Of a stretch of DNA of 64,000 bases, positions 62,601-64,000 are shown piece after piece. The stretch's first letter is position 1. Each line of letters begins with the position of its first letter. Origin of the DNA: Paracentrotus lividus (Eukaryota > Echinodermata > Echinoidea > Camarodonta > Echinidae); assembly GCA_940671915.1 (NCBI GenBank), contig CALNVZ010000218.1, forward strand, positions 38,773,257-38,837,256, given 5' to 3'. The position numbers and the translations under genes were made by a program. The notes below the pieces were generated by a model, which was not told the origin of the DNA, made no database searches, and saw only the letters and a list, made by a program, of their open reading frames with translations.

Positions 62601-63406
62601 GCTTTGTACATTAGCTACATTATATACTACAGGATAGATTATTTGGAAAAGGGGGACTAAATTTTGCAGAATATGTTTTGATAAGGCCATATTCCTTCTG
62701 ATTTATTGTTGGGCATCTGTCTGTGCACATCTTGTGTTATCATTAAAGCTGTGCTAGTTACCTAGTACTCTGCTAGGTGGATCAGAGGGGGGGAAAAATA
62801 AGTCAAGTACAAAGTTGGTGCTGCATTAGCATAAGCTTAAGCTCAAGAGTCATTTTTAAGACTGGACATTTAAAGCAATTTGTGTATGATGCTAAAAAAA
62901 AAACCCCAAAAAATGCATTTATAACCGTTAGTTCAAGTTTGGAAATAAGGCCAAAGATGACTTTGACTCAGACTTTGCCCAATTCAGCATGCCATTTGAG
63001 AGAAAAGCCTGAAATTCTCTGATGGGCTAATTCATGGGATCGGAAATAGCAGGCTAATTGTCAAACTCGAGCTGGTGCAGCATTGCCAATTGTACCATCA
63101 TGGCAGAATCATGAATTTAGGTACATATGCATCTAATACTTATGGCATCTCAAGCTCACTCAACATTGATTGATTAAACTACATTGTATAAGCTAATTTA
63201 CTTAGCTACACAAATTCAGTGACTCTGTAGGCTGGAAGGGTGGAAGAAAAGTTGGGGAGGGAGAGTGGGGTGGGGTGTAAATTATCTTGATTGATCACAT
63301 CGGTTGCATACATACCTTGTGATATGGTTGGTGCATTGACGAACTGCTTGTAGTAGGAGTAGTACAAGCCAGACTCTGTTCTGAAGGATATCTCTCGTTC
63401 AACCTC
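10518..63406 (-). CDS. DPY19L3: DPY19L3 C-mannosyltransferase gene, 14 exons seen, 5' end off window
   Basis: Family knowledge: DPY19 proteins are multi-pass ER membrane GT-C glycosyltransferases that use dolichol-phosphate-mannose to C-mannosylate tryptophans of thrombospondin type 1 repeats; L3 is reported to favour the WxxC-side tryptophan. Seen: 14 minus-strand exons whose borders keep one reading frame (except inside the exon at 41,341) and which in order match the vertebrate L3 protein, with EVEREISFRTE, LTWQF, FFNKMLLGS, FKFITAKFGLG, LREFYDPDTVELMNW, GSMQLLAG, LTNHPHYED, VLEDSIC and GCRLPDILDI blocks. About 619 residues are visible against roughly 716 in human from memory. The N-terminal exon(s) and one exon for the segment after the YYSYYK block are not seen. 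L3 is preferred over L1, L2 and L4 because the NHPHYED and FYDPDTVELMNW stretches are near-identical to L3. No other host gene is visible, so there is no operon-like context. Confidence 0.93.
10978..11065 (-). pseudogene. Relic copy of last DPY19L3 exon (acceptor side)
   Basis: Minus strand reads MYSEVNQAVETDLNIVK, against MYSEANQAEETDLKIVK at the start of the real last exon, about 45 of 51 bases alike. It lies 338 bp further upstream in the transcript. Intron sequence on its acceptor side is also copied, but the AG is gone (cttggg in place of ctttag), so it should not splice. Confidence 0.85.
11257..11396. mobile_element. 138-bp foldback MITE, intact copy
   Basis: The ends ggggggcatttcatcaaagg and ctttgatgaaatgcccccc are perfect inverted copies. 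The centre has cagccaatcagatgc and gcttataacag. High symmetry suggests a fairly recent copy. Confidence 0.9.
11427..11590. mobile_element. 160-bp foldback MITE, intact copy
   Basis: The ends cagggccccataacacaaa and tttgtgttacggggccctg are inverted copies. The core has gcaatcgattgcaaa and a paired gattggct. Same family as 3,576-3,737 and 19,645-19,804. Confidence 0.9.
11600..11780. repeat. 89-bp direct tandem duplication
   Basis: gatgttaatttaaagaaatc begins at 11,600 and again at 11,689. The two units differ at only a few bases (gcagcg / gcatca), so the duplication is recent. Confidence 0.85.
12297..12455 (-). CDS. DPY19L3: DPY19L3 exon (VLEDSIC)
   Basis: A 159-base exon of 53 codons, phase 0 at both ends, donor gtaagt, acceptor cgacag. 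It reads LYQYYARRSAQDVYDI, TDYIVLEDSICF and GCRLPDILDIMNGH, matching vertebrate YVILEDSICYE and GCRLRDLLDIANGH in the luminal C-terminal domain. Confidence 0.96.
12788..12982. repeat. DIRS element inverted terminal repeat, left
   Basis: About 190 bp, inverted match of 19,141-19,323, with tttgcctactttgctattcg, gataggctacccgcc and a C run in common. Confidence 0.9.
13036..13119. repeat. DIRS internal complementary region
   Basis: The first part complements the element's left outer edge (12,750-12,808) and the second part complements its right outer edge (about 19,305-19,335). The two are joined at an attta shared by both. In DIRS elements this region restores the outer ends through a circular intermediate. 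It lets both element borders be set to within a few bases. Confidence 0.88.
13175..14190 (-). mobile_element. DIRS part: tyrosine recombinase region
   Basis: Contains an N-terminal SAM-like part (RASTRKVYSSRLNAF) and a catalytic C-terminal part with HDTRG and a later tyrosine in TYYL, as expected for the YR of DIRS elements. Confidence 0.85.
14155..16037 (-). mobile_element. DIRS part: reverse transcriptase and RNase H region
   Basis: The RT part has IPKRGGSLRVILN, DLQDAYFHVP, LPFGLRPAP and the YLDDW active-site box. The RNase H part has TTDASQIGWGG and TDNTVLMSYINRQGG, followed by a region typical of the domain after RNase H in DIRS elements. Confidence 0.9.
16078..18725 (-). mobile_element. 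DIRS part: gag-like region
   Basis: Charged, Gln/Ser/Arg-rich sequence upstream of the RT region, in the position of the DIRS gag-like frame. No zinc knuckle was recognised. From 17,935 to 18,300 it contains a tract of short repeats built on atcgat. The assignment rests on position more than on sequence. Confidence 0.6.
19141..19323. repeat. DIRS element inverted terminal repeat, right
   Basis: Inverted partner of 12,788-12,982, with differences mainly in homopolymer runs. Confidence 0.9.
19455..19587 (-). CDS. DPY19L3: DPY19L3 exon (GSMQLLAG / NHPHYED)
   Basis: A 133-base exon reading SQQTPKTAVFSGSMQLLAGI, KLCTGRRLTNHPHYED and KQLRDKTLQ, the strongest family match in the window. Acceptor tgttgcag, donor gtttgt (weaker than usual). 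A decayed copy of the acceptor side lies at 19,858-19,925. The next intron in the transcript holds the DIRS-like element. Confidence 0.97.
19645..19804. mobile_element. 160-bp foldback MITE, decayed copy
   Basis: gggctccgtaacacaagg at the left pairs with cctttgtattacagggc at the right. It sits between the real exon edge (19,587) and its relic copy (19,858), so it inserted into an existing duplication. Confidence 0.75.
19858..19925 (-). pseudogene. Relic copy of DPY19L3 exon acceptor side
   Basis: The plus strand has acagctgtcataggtttctg followed by ctgactgcaacaat, matching the 5' edge of the exon at 19,455-19,587 plus its acceptor and about 35 bp of upstream intron, 301 bp away (about 140 bp if the MITE in between is removed). 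The AG acceptor is kept but there is no donor or full exon. Confidence 0.8.
19998..20661. mobile_element. Outer foldback MITE (gtttcaccaag) holding a second MITE
   Basis: gtttcaccaagg at the left pairs with cttggtgaaac at the right. Another foldback (20,016-20,518) sits near its left end. Confidence 0.6.
20016..20518. mobile_element. Foldback MITE, ggggaagttcaccctgg family
   Basis: ttaaaggggaagttcaccct and agggtgaacttcccctttaa are perfect inverted ends. Interior arms also pair (tgattctgtgacgtcac / gtgacgtcacagaatca). A truncated copy lies at 28,555-28,767 and a relative at 59,506-60,106. Confidence 0.85.
20880..21551. mobile_element. Foldback MITE, gaactatac family, copy 2
   Basis: acaatgcgtcccaaaaagaa and ttctttttgggacgcactgt are inverted ends flanked by (TA)n. 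The long arms share aatatatggttcttggggga and ctcatatcctcaacta with the 9,782 copy. Confidence 0.85.
21620..21702 (-). CDS. DPY19L3: DPY19L3 exon (LREFYDPDTVELMNW)
   Basis: An 83-base exon starting in phase 0. It reads CYPEISAELNN then LREFYDPDTVELMNWI, almost the same as the vertebrate ELSELREFYDPDTVELMNWI. This marks the end of the membrane domain and start of the luminal C-terminal domain. Acceptor tgtttcag, donor gtatgg. Confidence 0.96.
22018..22199. repeat. 280-bp repeat, truncated copy ending at a splice donor
   Basis: Matches the outer part of the copies at 30,094 and 42,874 (cagcttactcactaaaccgc, gtgtgctgtcggattctgca) but stops at the donor of the 22,202-22,258 exon. Confidence 0.75.
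22202..22258 (-). CDS. DPY19L3: DPY19L3 57-bp exon (transmembrane helix)
   Basis: A 19-codon exon, phase 0 at both ends, reading VQCVRHGVAIFIIAVAIYL, in the position of the vertebrate RYSVPILILLYLCYK helix. Acceptor gtttacag, donor gtaagt. The donor coincides with the end of a 280-bp-family interspersed repeat (22,018-22,199), so the intron side of the splice site is repeat sequence. Confidence 0.88.
22287..22425. mobile_element. 138-bp foldback MITE, intact copy
   Basis: The gggggcatttcatgaaagga end and its complement. The centre has ttataagctacggaaatgc and gattggctgaaggc. It lies 28 bp upstream of an exon acceptor. Confidence 0.88.
22963..23194 (+). pseudogene. LINE C-terminal fragment (FGHV-RM type)
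   Basis: Plus strand, antisense to DPY19L3. It reads WFGHVIRMANDRLPHQ, TGRRPPGRPPLRW, LDDAQQQAQDRVQW and then a stop, the C-terminal tail typical of non-LTR retrotransposon reverse transcriptases. It is 5'-truncated, with only about 77 codons left. It lies 110 bp from the exon at 23,304. Confidence 0.8.
23304..23586 (-). CDS. DPY19L3: DPY19L3 exon with proline-rich loop
   Basis: The largest exon, 283 bases, acceptor ttcttag and donor gtgaga. It begins with a polar, proline- and serine-rich loop (KKDDDIHRPSTSTQPPPP) that is poorly conserved in the family, then reads IPFGLMAFLVVRMQFVWTPQ and MCVLAAFGV, matching the vertebrate RMKYLWTSHMCVFASFG block. A decayed copy of its acceptor side lies at 23,728-23,845. 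Confidence 0.94.
23728..23845 (-). pseudogene. Relic copy of DPY19L3 exon acceptor region
   Basis: Matches 23,571-23,688 at an offset of 157 bp, sharing agactaag and attgaagagtttgtta, and covering about 15 bp of exon, the acceptor and about 100 bp of upstream intron. Confidence 0.75.
24340..24575 (+). pseudogene. LINE 3' end with (TTA)n tail
   Basis: Reads LPLGDRAFTYAAPKLWKSLS, FIRESPTVTMFKTQLKTYLL and a stop at 24,475, the classic C-terminus of CR1/L2-like reverse transcriptases. About 70 bp of 3' UTR and a (tta)n tail to about 24,571 follow. 5'-truncated; plus strand, antisense to the gene. Confidence 0.85.
24975..25455. repeat. Tandem array, about 190 bp, 2.5 units
   Basis: gctcaaatgagtaatac occurs at about 24,991, 25,180 and 25,375, each followed by tttcatgcatgcctcg-type and gactctaaa words. 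Spacings are 190 and 194 bp. Confidence 0.85.
26444..26602 (-). CDS. DPY19L3: DPY19L3 exon (RDFD block)
   Basis: A 159-base exon; the first base completes an arginine to give RDFDVLLYKCHSAFAFLP, then a hydrophobic helix ending VVQNWT. It matches vertebrate RDFDANLYLCEEAFGLLP. Acceptor catcacag, donor gtaagt. Three decayed copies of its acceptor half lie to the right at about 196, 198 and 233 bp spacing. Confidence 0.94.
26760..27245 (-). pseudogene. Three relic copies of the DPY19L3 RDFD exon
   Basis: acatcaaaatctctg, the exon's acceptor edge, recurs at 26,787, 26,985 and 27,218. The middle copy (26,913-27,001) keeps the acceptor and an open RDFDVLLYKYHKAFAFLP frame but loses the donor half and soon meets a stop. 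The outer copies are internally deleted or shifted. The unit (about 197-233 bp) contains the acceptor half of the exon plus upstream intron. Confidence 0.88.
27695..27768 (-). CDS. DPY19L3: DPY19L3 exon (HIFKFITAKFGLG)
   Basis: A 74-base exon reading ILIGLDADQHIFKFITAKFG then LGNA, ending two bases into an arginine codon completed by the next exon. It matches the vertebrate EHIFKFLKAKFGLG. Donor gtaagt, acceptor ttgcag. A 15-base fragment of its 3' end recurs just inside the next intron at 27,661-27,675. Confidence 0.94.
28395..28510. repeat. Core of the agttaagtagac MITE family
   Basis: cgcgcaatctcattgatgca and cttctcaatgacgcg words match the middle of the element at 10-237. Borders unclear. 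Confidence 0.5.
28555..28767. mobile_element. Truncated ggggaagttcaccctgg MITE
   Basis: Has the right arm and right end (agggtgaacttcccctttaa) of the element at 20,016-20,518 but no left end. Confidence 0.7.
29000..30093. other. Intron DNA with one short shared repeat
   Basis: Nothing coding seen. gcgattcctgtctgac-type sequence at about 29,299-29,385 recurs at 42,781-42,870, marking a short interspersed repeat of unknown type. Confidence 0.5.
30094..30371. repeat. 280-bp interspersed repeat, inverted copy
   Basis: ttaaccctttagcacct at the left and aggtgctaaagggtta at the right are perfect inverted ends. The interior is the complement of the 42,874 copy. Confidence 0.85.
31441..31545 (-). 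CDS. DPY19L3: DPY19L3 exon (transmembrane segment)
   Basis: A 105-base exon of 35 codons, phase 0 at both ends, donor gtaaga, acceptor ttgtag. It reads VVRPAVTNIPGQLLRLVTRL followed by a cysteine-rich hydrophobic run ending in NFAIK. It corresponds to the vertebrate segment before the HIFKFLKAKFG block. The intron just upstream in the transcript carries a 134-bp tandem duplication (31,548-31,795). Confidence 0.9.
31548..31795. repeat. 134-bp tandem duplication next to an exon acceptor
   Basis: agtgaaaataggggaggaa...gaactgaaaataaagataaagag is repeated from about 31,690. The left copy starts at the acceptor of the 31,441-31,545 exon. Confidence 0.75.
31795..32115. repeat. Purine-rich GA/GAAA tract
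   Basis: About 320 bp almost free of pyrimidines on the plus strand. Any long open frame here (poly Ser-Leu-Phe on the minus strand) is a composition effect. Confidence 0.9.
32170..32885. repeat. Tandem array, about 180 bp, four units
   Basis: ttgaataca occurs at 32,186, 32,380, 32,552 and 32,730 (spacing 194, 172, 178). Each unit has gtccttctctcaattc-type and taatccatctaagt-type words. Confidence 0.88.
33136..33369. mobile_element. MITE, tgtaatcgtgg family, copy 2
   Basis: Inverted relative of 7,549-7,775 (tccacgattacagta end, gcatgctcatatat core). It ends 10 bp from the splice donor of the 33,380 exon. Confidence 0.7.
33380..33511 (-). CDS. DPY19L3: DPY19L3 exon (LQFFNKMLLGS block)
   Basis: A 132-base exon, phase 0 at both ends. 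It reads VTHLFHIHLGSILAAFF, then LQFFNKMLLGSLAFSF, matching the vertebrate LQFFNSMILGSLLISF. Two hydrophobic helices are expected. Its splice donor lies 10 bases from the end of a tgtaatcg-type MITE at 33,136-33,369. Confidence 0.95.
33769..34078. mobile_element. Foldback element with ccctaa-rich centre
   Basis: agacaaattccatttgaa at 33,783 pairs with ttcaaatggaatttgtct at 34,039. The centre has taaccctaaacctaa words. Confidence 0.7.
34133..34267 (-). CDS. DPY19L3: DPY19L3 exon with the TWQF motif
   Basis: A 135-base exon of 45 codons, phase 0 at both ends, with donor gtaagc and a ttaccag acceptor. It reads KICLGLIAATTFLFVLTWQF followed by AQFILLLQAMALYLG. The TWQF-QF block is a signature of the family and lies at a membrane helix boundary. 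The exon is followed in the transcript by only 0.6 kb of intron. Confidence 0.95.
34270..34736. other. Intron DNA with (CAA)n
   Basis: A (caa)n microsatellite at about 34,449-34,478. Nothing else recognised. Confidence 0.6.
34737..34978. mobile_element. MITE, ttaactctttgcc ends
   Basis: ttaactctttgcctgcca and tggcgggcaaagagttaa are near-perfect inverted ends. No coding capacity. Confidence 0.8.
35113..36119. mobile_element. 1.0-kb TIR element, tatagggcaagtcca ends
   Basis: tatagggcaagtccacac and the right end agcttggacttgccctata are inverted. The interior repeats acacatgggac words. No transposase frame, so non-autonomous. TA at both borders. Confidence 0.75.
36756..36910. mobile_element. 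hAT-like MITE with 8-bp target duplication
   Basis: The ends agtggtggatccggg and its complement atccgccact are inverted. gataaacc (36,748-36,755) and gataaact (36,911-36,918) flank it as an 8-bp duplication with one mismatch. The agtggcggatcc ends and 8-bp duplication are hAT hallmarks. Confidence 0.82.
37120..37798. other. Intron DNA with (AAT)n
   Basis: An (aat)n run at about 37,369-37,395 precedes an ccattatttataatgcgc word that often follows LINE tails. Nothing else recognised. Confidence 0.5.
37799..38214. mobile_element. 415-bp MITE, cgtttacactgtgactcgg family, copy 1
   Basis: Ends gcgtttacattgagactcgg and ccgagtcacagtgtaaacg pair. The whole unit recurs inverted at 62,121-62,529. Confidence 0.88.
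38564..38608. repeat. (GT)n microsatellite
   Basis: About 22 dinucleotides of gt. Confidence 0.95.
39219..39437. mobile_element. 219-bp MITE with TTA duplication (PIF/Harbinger-like)
   Basis: Ends tgctgcagtcacacag and ctgtgtgactgcagca are perfect inverted copies. TTA flanks both sides. Neighbouring array units show the empty site (gaggcatagtctgg). A TTA/TWA target is typical of PIF/Harbinger. Confidence 0.88.
39728..39978. mobile_element. 251-bp MITE, candidate TTAA target
   Basis: ctgccctaccttggcaaaag and cttttgccaaagtagggcag are inverted. TTAA lies at both borders, with two extra bases at the left end. The next array unit shows the empty site gaactaaagctttc. piggyBac-like by the target only. 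Confidence 0.72.
40136..41000. other. Intron DNA, nothing recognised
   Basis: AT-rich, with no repeat border or coding pattern seen. Confidence 0.5.
41040..41198 (+). repeat. Probable LINE 3' UTR with (AAAT)n tail
   Basis: ttgctaaataaagactgaat runs into (aaat)n at 41,157-41,198. This polyadenylation-like tail and microsatellite end are typical of LINE 3' ends. No coding part remains. Confidence 0.5.
41341..41472 (-). CDS. DPY19L3: DPY19L3 exon with a reading-frame break
   Basis: Using the acceptor atatcag at its right edge, the exon starts in the correct phase with CPLYELYFTIP, which fits the family's EFTIPLRE segment. It then has to shift frame near 41,436-41,440 to reach LFYMQMTIITYYMRP, which fits the next family block and the gtgagt donor. 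A second acceptor (ccttcag) at 41,435 would give a 94-base exon with no frame break but would drop the TIP segment. Either one or more base-call indels lie here or the shorter exon is used. The conserved RE(N/S)F residues are not readable in either frame, so the middle of this exon is unreliable. Confidence 0.7.
41757..42620 (-). pseudogene. Decayed CR1-like LINE RT C-terminal half
   Basis: Minus strand, reading in pieces: KLNSEKTDFLIVA, then an LQDEPH segment, QLHWLP, and finally RTTQSAGDKSFYTA, PPNLRTLPSLPQFQNSLKTL. These are the ordered C-terminal blocks of CR1/L2-type reverse transcriptases. Frame changes occur at least between the AAPRLWNN piece and the PPNLR piece and around QLHWLP, so it is inactive. 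Its 3' end lies 300 bp from the exon at 41,341. Confidence 0.78.
42874..43166. repeat. 280-bp interspersed repeat, copy near an exon
   Basis: Ends ttaaccctttagcacct and aggtgctacagggtta are inverted. It lies 55 bp left of the 43,221 exon, just inside the intron after its donor. Confidence 0.85.
43221..43366 (-). CDS. DPY19L3: DPY19L3 exon (transmembrane segment)
   Basis: A 146-base exon, AG acceptor (ttttcacag) and donor gtgagt. It starts in phase 0 and ends two bases into a codon. The peptide runs SRYLPIFFYIKSVFAL, then a hydrophobic stretch and SWLSGLLA, matching the vertebrate segment around YFYIYTLFGLQ and WLSGLLA. It encodes about two membrane helices. The preceding exon in the transcript should end in phase 0 but was not located. 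Confidence 0.9.
43920..45580 (+). repeat. Noisy 1.6-kb duplication, copy 1
   Basis: Starts with repeat R (43,925-44,010), then a copy of the 880-bp gggcaattgtaac element without its left end, then unique-looking sequence to 45,580. The last two parts recur in order at 47,820-49,312. Differences from that copy are mostly one- to three-base indels. Confidence 0.85.
45660..46065. repeat. Tandem array, 97 bp, four units
   Basis: cctactcagatggttcttca starts units at 45,679, 45,778, 45,875 and 45,972. The units are over 90% alike by eye. Confidence 0.92.
46180..46315. repeat. CT-rich tract
   Basis: (tctc)n and ctatctat runs. Low complexity. Confidence 0.85.
46553..47601. mobile_element. 1.05-kb TIR element, ccagtcca-gcagcg ends
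   Basis: ccagtccacgggcagcg at the left pairs with cgctgccagtggactg at the right, and tttatacaact words also pair inside. It holds the MITE at 46,957-47,218. Confidence 0.6.
46957..47218. mobile_element. 260-bp MITE, ccagtcaggagctagc ends
   Basis: tttataccagtcaggagcta and tagctcctgactggtataaa are perfect inverted ends. cagccaatcaaatc words lie inside. Confidence 0.88.
47803..48686. mobile_element. 880-bp TIR element, taggggagaccgggg ends
   Basis: gtaggggagaccgggtacaa and ttgtccccggtctcccctac are inverted ends. The interior has several gggcaattgtaac words and no transposase frame. Other copies lie at 44,010-44,888 and, inverted, at 51,896-52,938. Confidence 0.88.
47820..49440 (+). repeat. Noisy 1.5-kb duplication, copy 2, followed by repeat R
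   Basis: Same order as 44,010-45,580 but with repeat R at the far end (49,312-49,440) instead of the near end. Confidence 0.85.
49902..51535. mobile_element. Foldback element with subrepeats, 1.6 kb
   Basis: The left arm (49,902-50,225) is built of aatgtaaaaatgccctcaaatgtcacaaca-type units of about 40 bp; the right arm (51,250-51,535) is the inverted equivalent (gttgtgacatttgagggc three times). G and C runs cap the ends. Long inverted arms made of short tandem units are the plan of Foldback-type elements, including the sea urchin TU elements; that link is inferred. The unique middle has no clear gene. Confidence 0.82.
51614..51775. repeat. 160-bp foldback (cttatggctctc)
   Basis: ttgagagccataaggcgcta and tagcgcccttatggctctca pair, and gatcaaagatgttccgtt pairs with aacggaatatctttgatc. 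Confidence 0.8.
51896..52938. mobile_element. 880-bp TIR element, inverted copy carrying an insertion
   Basis: Inverted relative of 47,803-48,686, diverged. A 379-bp MITE sits at 52,492. Confidence 0.85.
52492..52870. mobile_element. MITE, gggtgctatctcacttcgc ends, TTA duplication
   Basis: gggtgctatctcacttcgc and gcgaagtgagatagcaccc are perfect inverted ends flanked by TTA on both sides. The interior repeats gagacgtctc and gggactacttcagat. PIF/Harbinger-like by target site. Confidence 0.9.
54360..54570 (-). mobile_element. tRNA-derived SINE
   Basis: The minus strand from 54,565 has an A box (tggctcaatgatagag), an anticodon-like arm (gcctcataattgggaggt) and a B box (ggtcgtggtttgatcccc), then a non-tRNA body with gtagttgctgcttccctgtt. 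The tRNA fold is imperfect and the body is attached, so this is a SINE and not a tRNA gene. Confidence 0.75.
55018..56287. mobile_element. 1.27-kb Tc1-like foldback element
   Basis: The ends gaagaaagtttacatacatg and acaggtgtatgtgaattttt are inverted and resemble the agtttacatacac ends of Tc1 elements. Nearly the whole length self-pairs, centred near 55,650 (ctacatgctccaac / gttggagcatgtag). Confidence 0.85.
57880..58930. other. Intron DNA, nothing recognised
   Basis: AT-rich. I looked here for the missing DPY19L3 exon on the minus strand and did not find it. Confidence 0.5.
58931..59110. repeat. gcccttttggcatgaggccga repeat fragment
   Basis: The word also occurs at 7,195-7,220, and gcccttttgccataaacat variants recur at 60,171, 60,270 and 60,337. 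An interspersed or short tandem repeat of unknown type. Confidence 0.45.
59506..60106. mobile_element. Foldback relative of the ggggaagttcaccc MITE
   Basis: ttaaaggagaattgtacc at the left and ggggataattccccttttaa at the right pair loosely, as do ttggcaacgcggtcacca and its complement inside. Confidence 0.7.
60434..60876. mobile_element. MITE, ggcggtgttgcactagctcg ends
   Basis: ataggcggtgttgcactagc and gctagtgcagcctcgcctta are inverted. The interior repeats agctcga and tagcgcgctattt. Confidence 0.85.
61005..61190. mobile_element. 186-bp MITE, intact copy
   Basis: Unsplit, inverted relative of the MITE split at 53,360-57,873, with tactgtataagtgg and gcttatacagta ends and gcgaatttc words. It serves as the empty-site reference for that insertion. 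Confidence 0.85.
61195..62120. other. Intron DNA, nothing recognised
   Basis: AT-rich with an A-rich stretch and a short G run at 61,963. No exon matching the missing DPY19L3 segment was found. Confidence 0.5.
62121..62529. mobile_element. 415-bp MITE, copy 2 (inverted)
   Basis: acctcgtttacactgtgact to gagtcacaatgtaaacgc; the interior is the complement of 37,799-38,214. Confidence 0.88.
62530..63315. other. Intron DNA, nothing recognised
   Basis: No repeat border or coding pattern seen between the MITE and the exon at 63,316. Confidence 0.5.
63316..63406 (-). CDS. DPY19L3: DPY19L3 exon, most 5' one seen (luminal loop start)
   Basis: Ninety-one bases between an AG acceptor (tacag before gaggtt) and a GT donor (gtatgt). 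It reads EVEREISFRTESGLYYSYYK, then QFVNAPTISQ, the conserved segment just after the first transmembrane helix, ending in phase 1. In the family the first luminal loop lies close to the active site; acidic residues there are implicated in catalysis. Two decayed tandem copies lie immediately to the right (63,531-63,790). The exon with the initiator methionine must lie beyond the window. Confidence 0.93.
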
Positions 63407-63530
63407 CTGTAAAATGATTAAAGGTGAAGGAAGAATGCTTGATGATTGATATACATGACATAGCAGATGAACGCATTACAGACAAGAGTATACATATGAA
63501 GATACAATACTTTGTAAGTGAATTGACAAA

Positions 63531-63790
63531 ATTCTTGTAGTAGGGAGTAGTACAACCCGGACTGTTCTGAAGGAGATCTCTCGTTCAACCTCCTGTAAAA
63601 TGATTAAAGGTGAAGGAAGAATGCTTGATGATTGATATACATGACATAGCAGATGAACGCATTACAGACAAGAGTATACATATGAAGATACAATACTTTG
63701 TAAGTGAATTGACAAAATTCTTGTAGTAGGAGTAGTACAACCCAGACTCTGTTCTGAAGGAGATCTCTTGGTCAATCTCCTGTAAAATGG
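63531..63790 (-). pseudogene. Two relic copies of the EVEREISF exon
   Basis: Tandem units of 186-187 bp. The nearer copy is shifted in frame. The farther copy (about 63,715-63,781) stays open as EIDQEISFRTESGLYYSYYK then NFVN, but both lose the real donor (aaagtattg in place of caaggtatg), and using that site would change the exit phase. Confidence 0.85.
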
Positions 63791-64000
63791 TTAAAGGTGA
63801 AGGAAGAATGCTTGATAACTGATATACATGACATAGCAGATGAACACATTACAGGCAAGAATATACAAATATAGATACACTACTTTCACAGACCAGCCAA
63901 GAGGTAAACAAAATATTGAACAGATAAGACACATACAATGATGATGGCATATATGTACATGTACATGTATGTATATTTTTCTATTGAGGCATTTTAGGCA

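Overview
This looks like a piece of an animal nuclear genome. It is AT-rich (about 35% GC by eye), one gene is split into small exons by long introns, and the introns are full of foldback MITEs, LINE 3' ends, a tRNA-derived SINE and a DIRS-type retroelement. The repeat style (138-bp and 160-bp palindromic MITEs, long foldback elements with internal subrepeats, DIRS elements, very frequent acatgta words) suggests an echinoderm, most likely a sea urchin. That is inference; no marker here fixes the species.

The only host gene I can support runs on the minus strand from about 63,406 to 10,518 and encodes DPY19L3, the ER C-mannosyltransferase that attaches mannose to tryptophans of thrombospondin-type repeats. 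I find 14 coding exons with GT/AG borders and compatible phases. Translated in order they follow the vertebrate protein from the EVEREISFRTE segment to the stop codon. The start codon and N-terminal exon(s) lie off the right edge. One expected exon of about 120 bp, between 43,366 and 63,316, could not be found. The exon at 41,341-41,472 does not read through cleanly.

Layout: 1-10,517 lies downstream of the gene and holds MITEs plus an eight-unit tandem array (8,400-9,545) rich in AGGTCA direct repeats. 10,518-43,366 holds 13 exons; the 12,455-19,455 intron contains a 6.6-kb DIRS-like element with inverted ends and an internal complementary region. 43,367-63,315 is a 20-kb intron packed with foldback elements, a noisy 1.5-kb duplication and a nested transposon stack (53,360-57,873). 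63,316-63,800 holds the most 5' visible exon and two decayed tandem copies of it.

The most unusual pattern is that at least five exons of this gene have a second, decayed copy of their acceptor-side end (3' splice site, a little exon, upstream intron) sitting 140-340 bp upstream in the same intron. Several other arrays in the introns have periods close to 190 bp.
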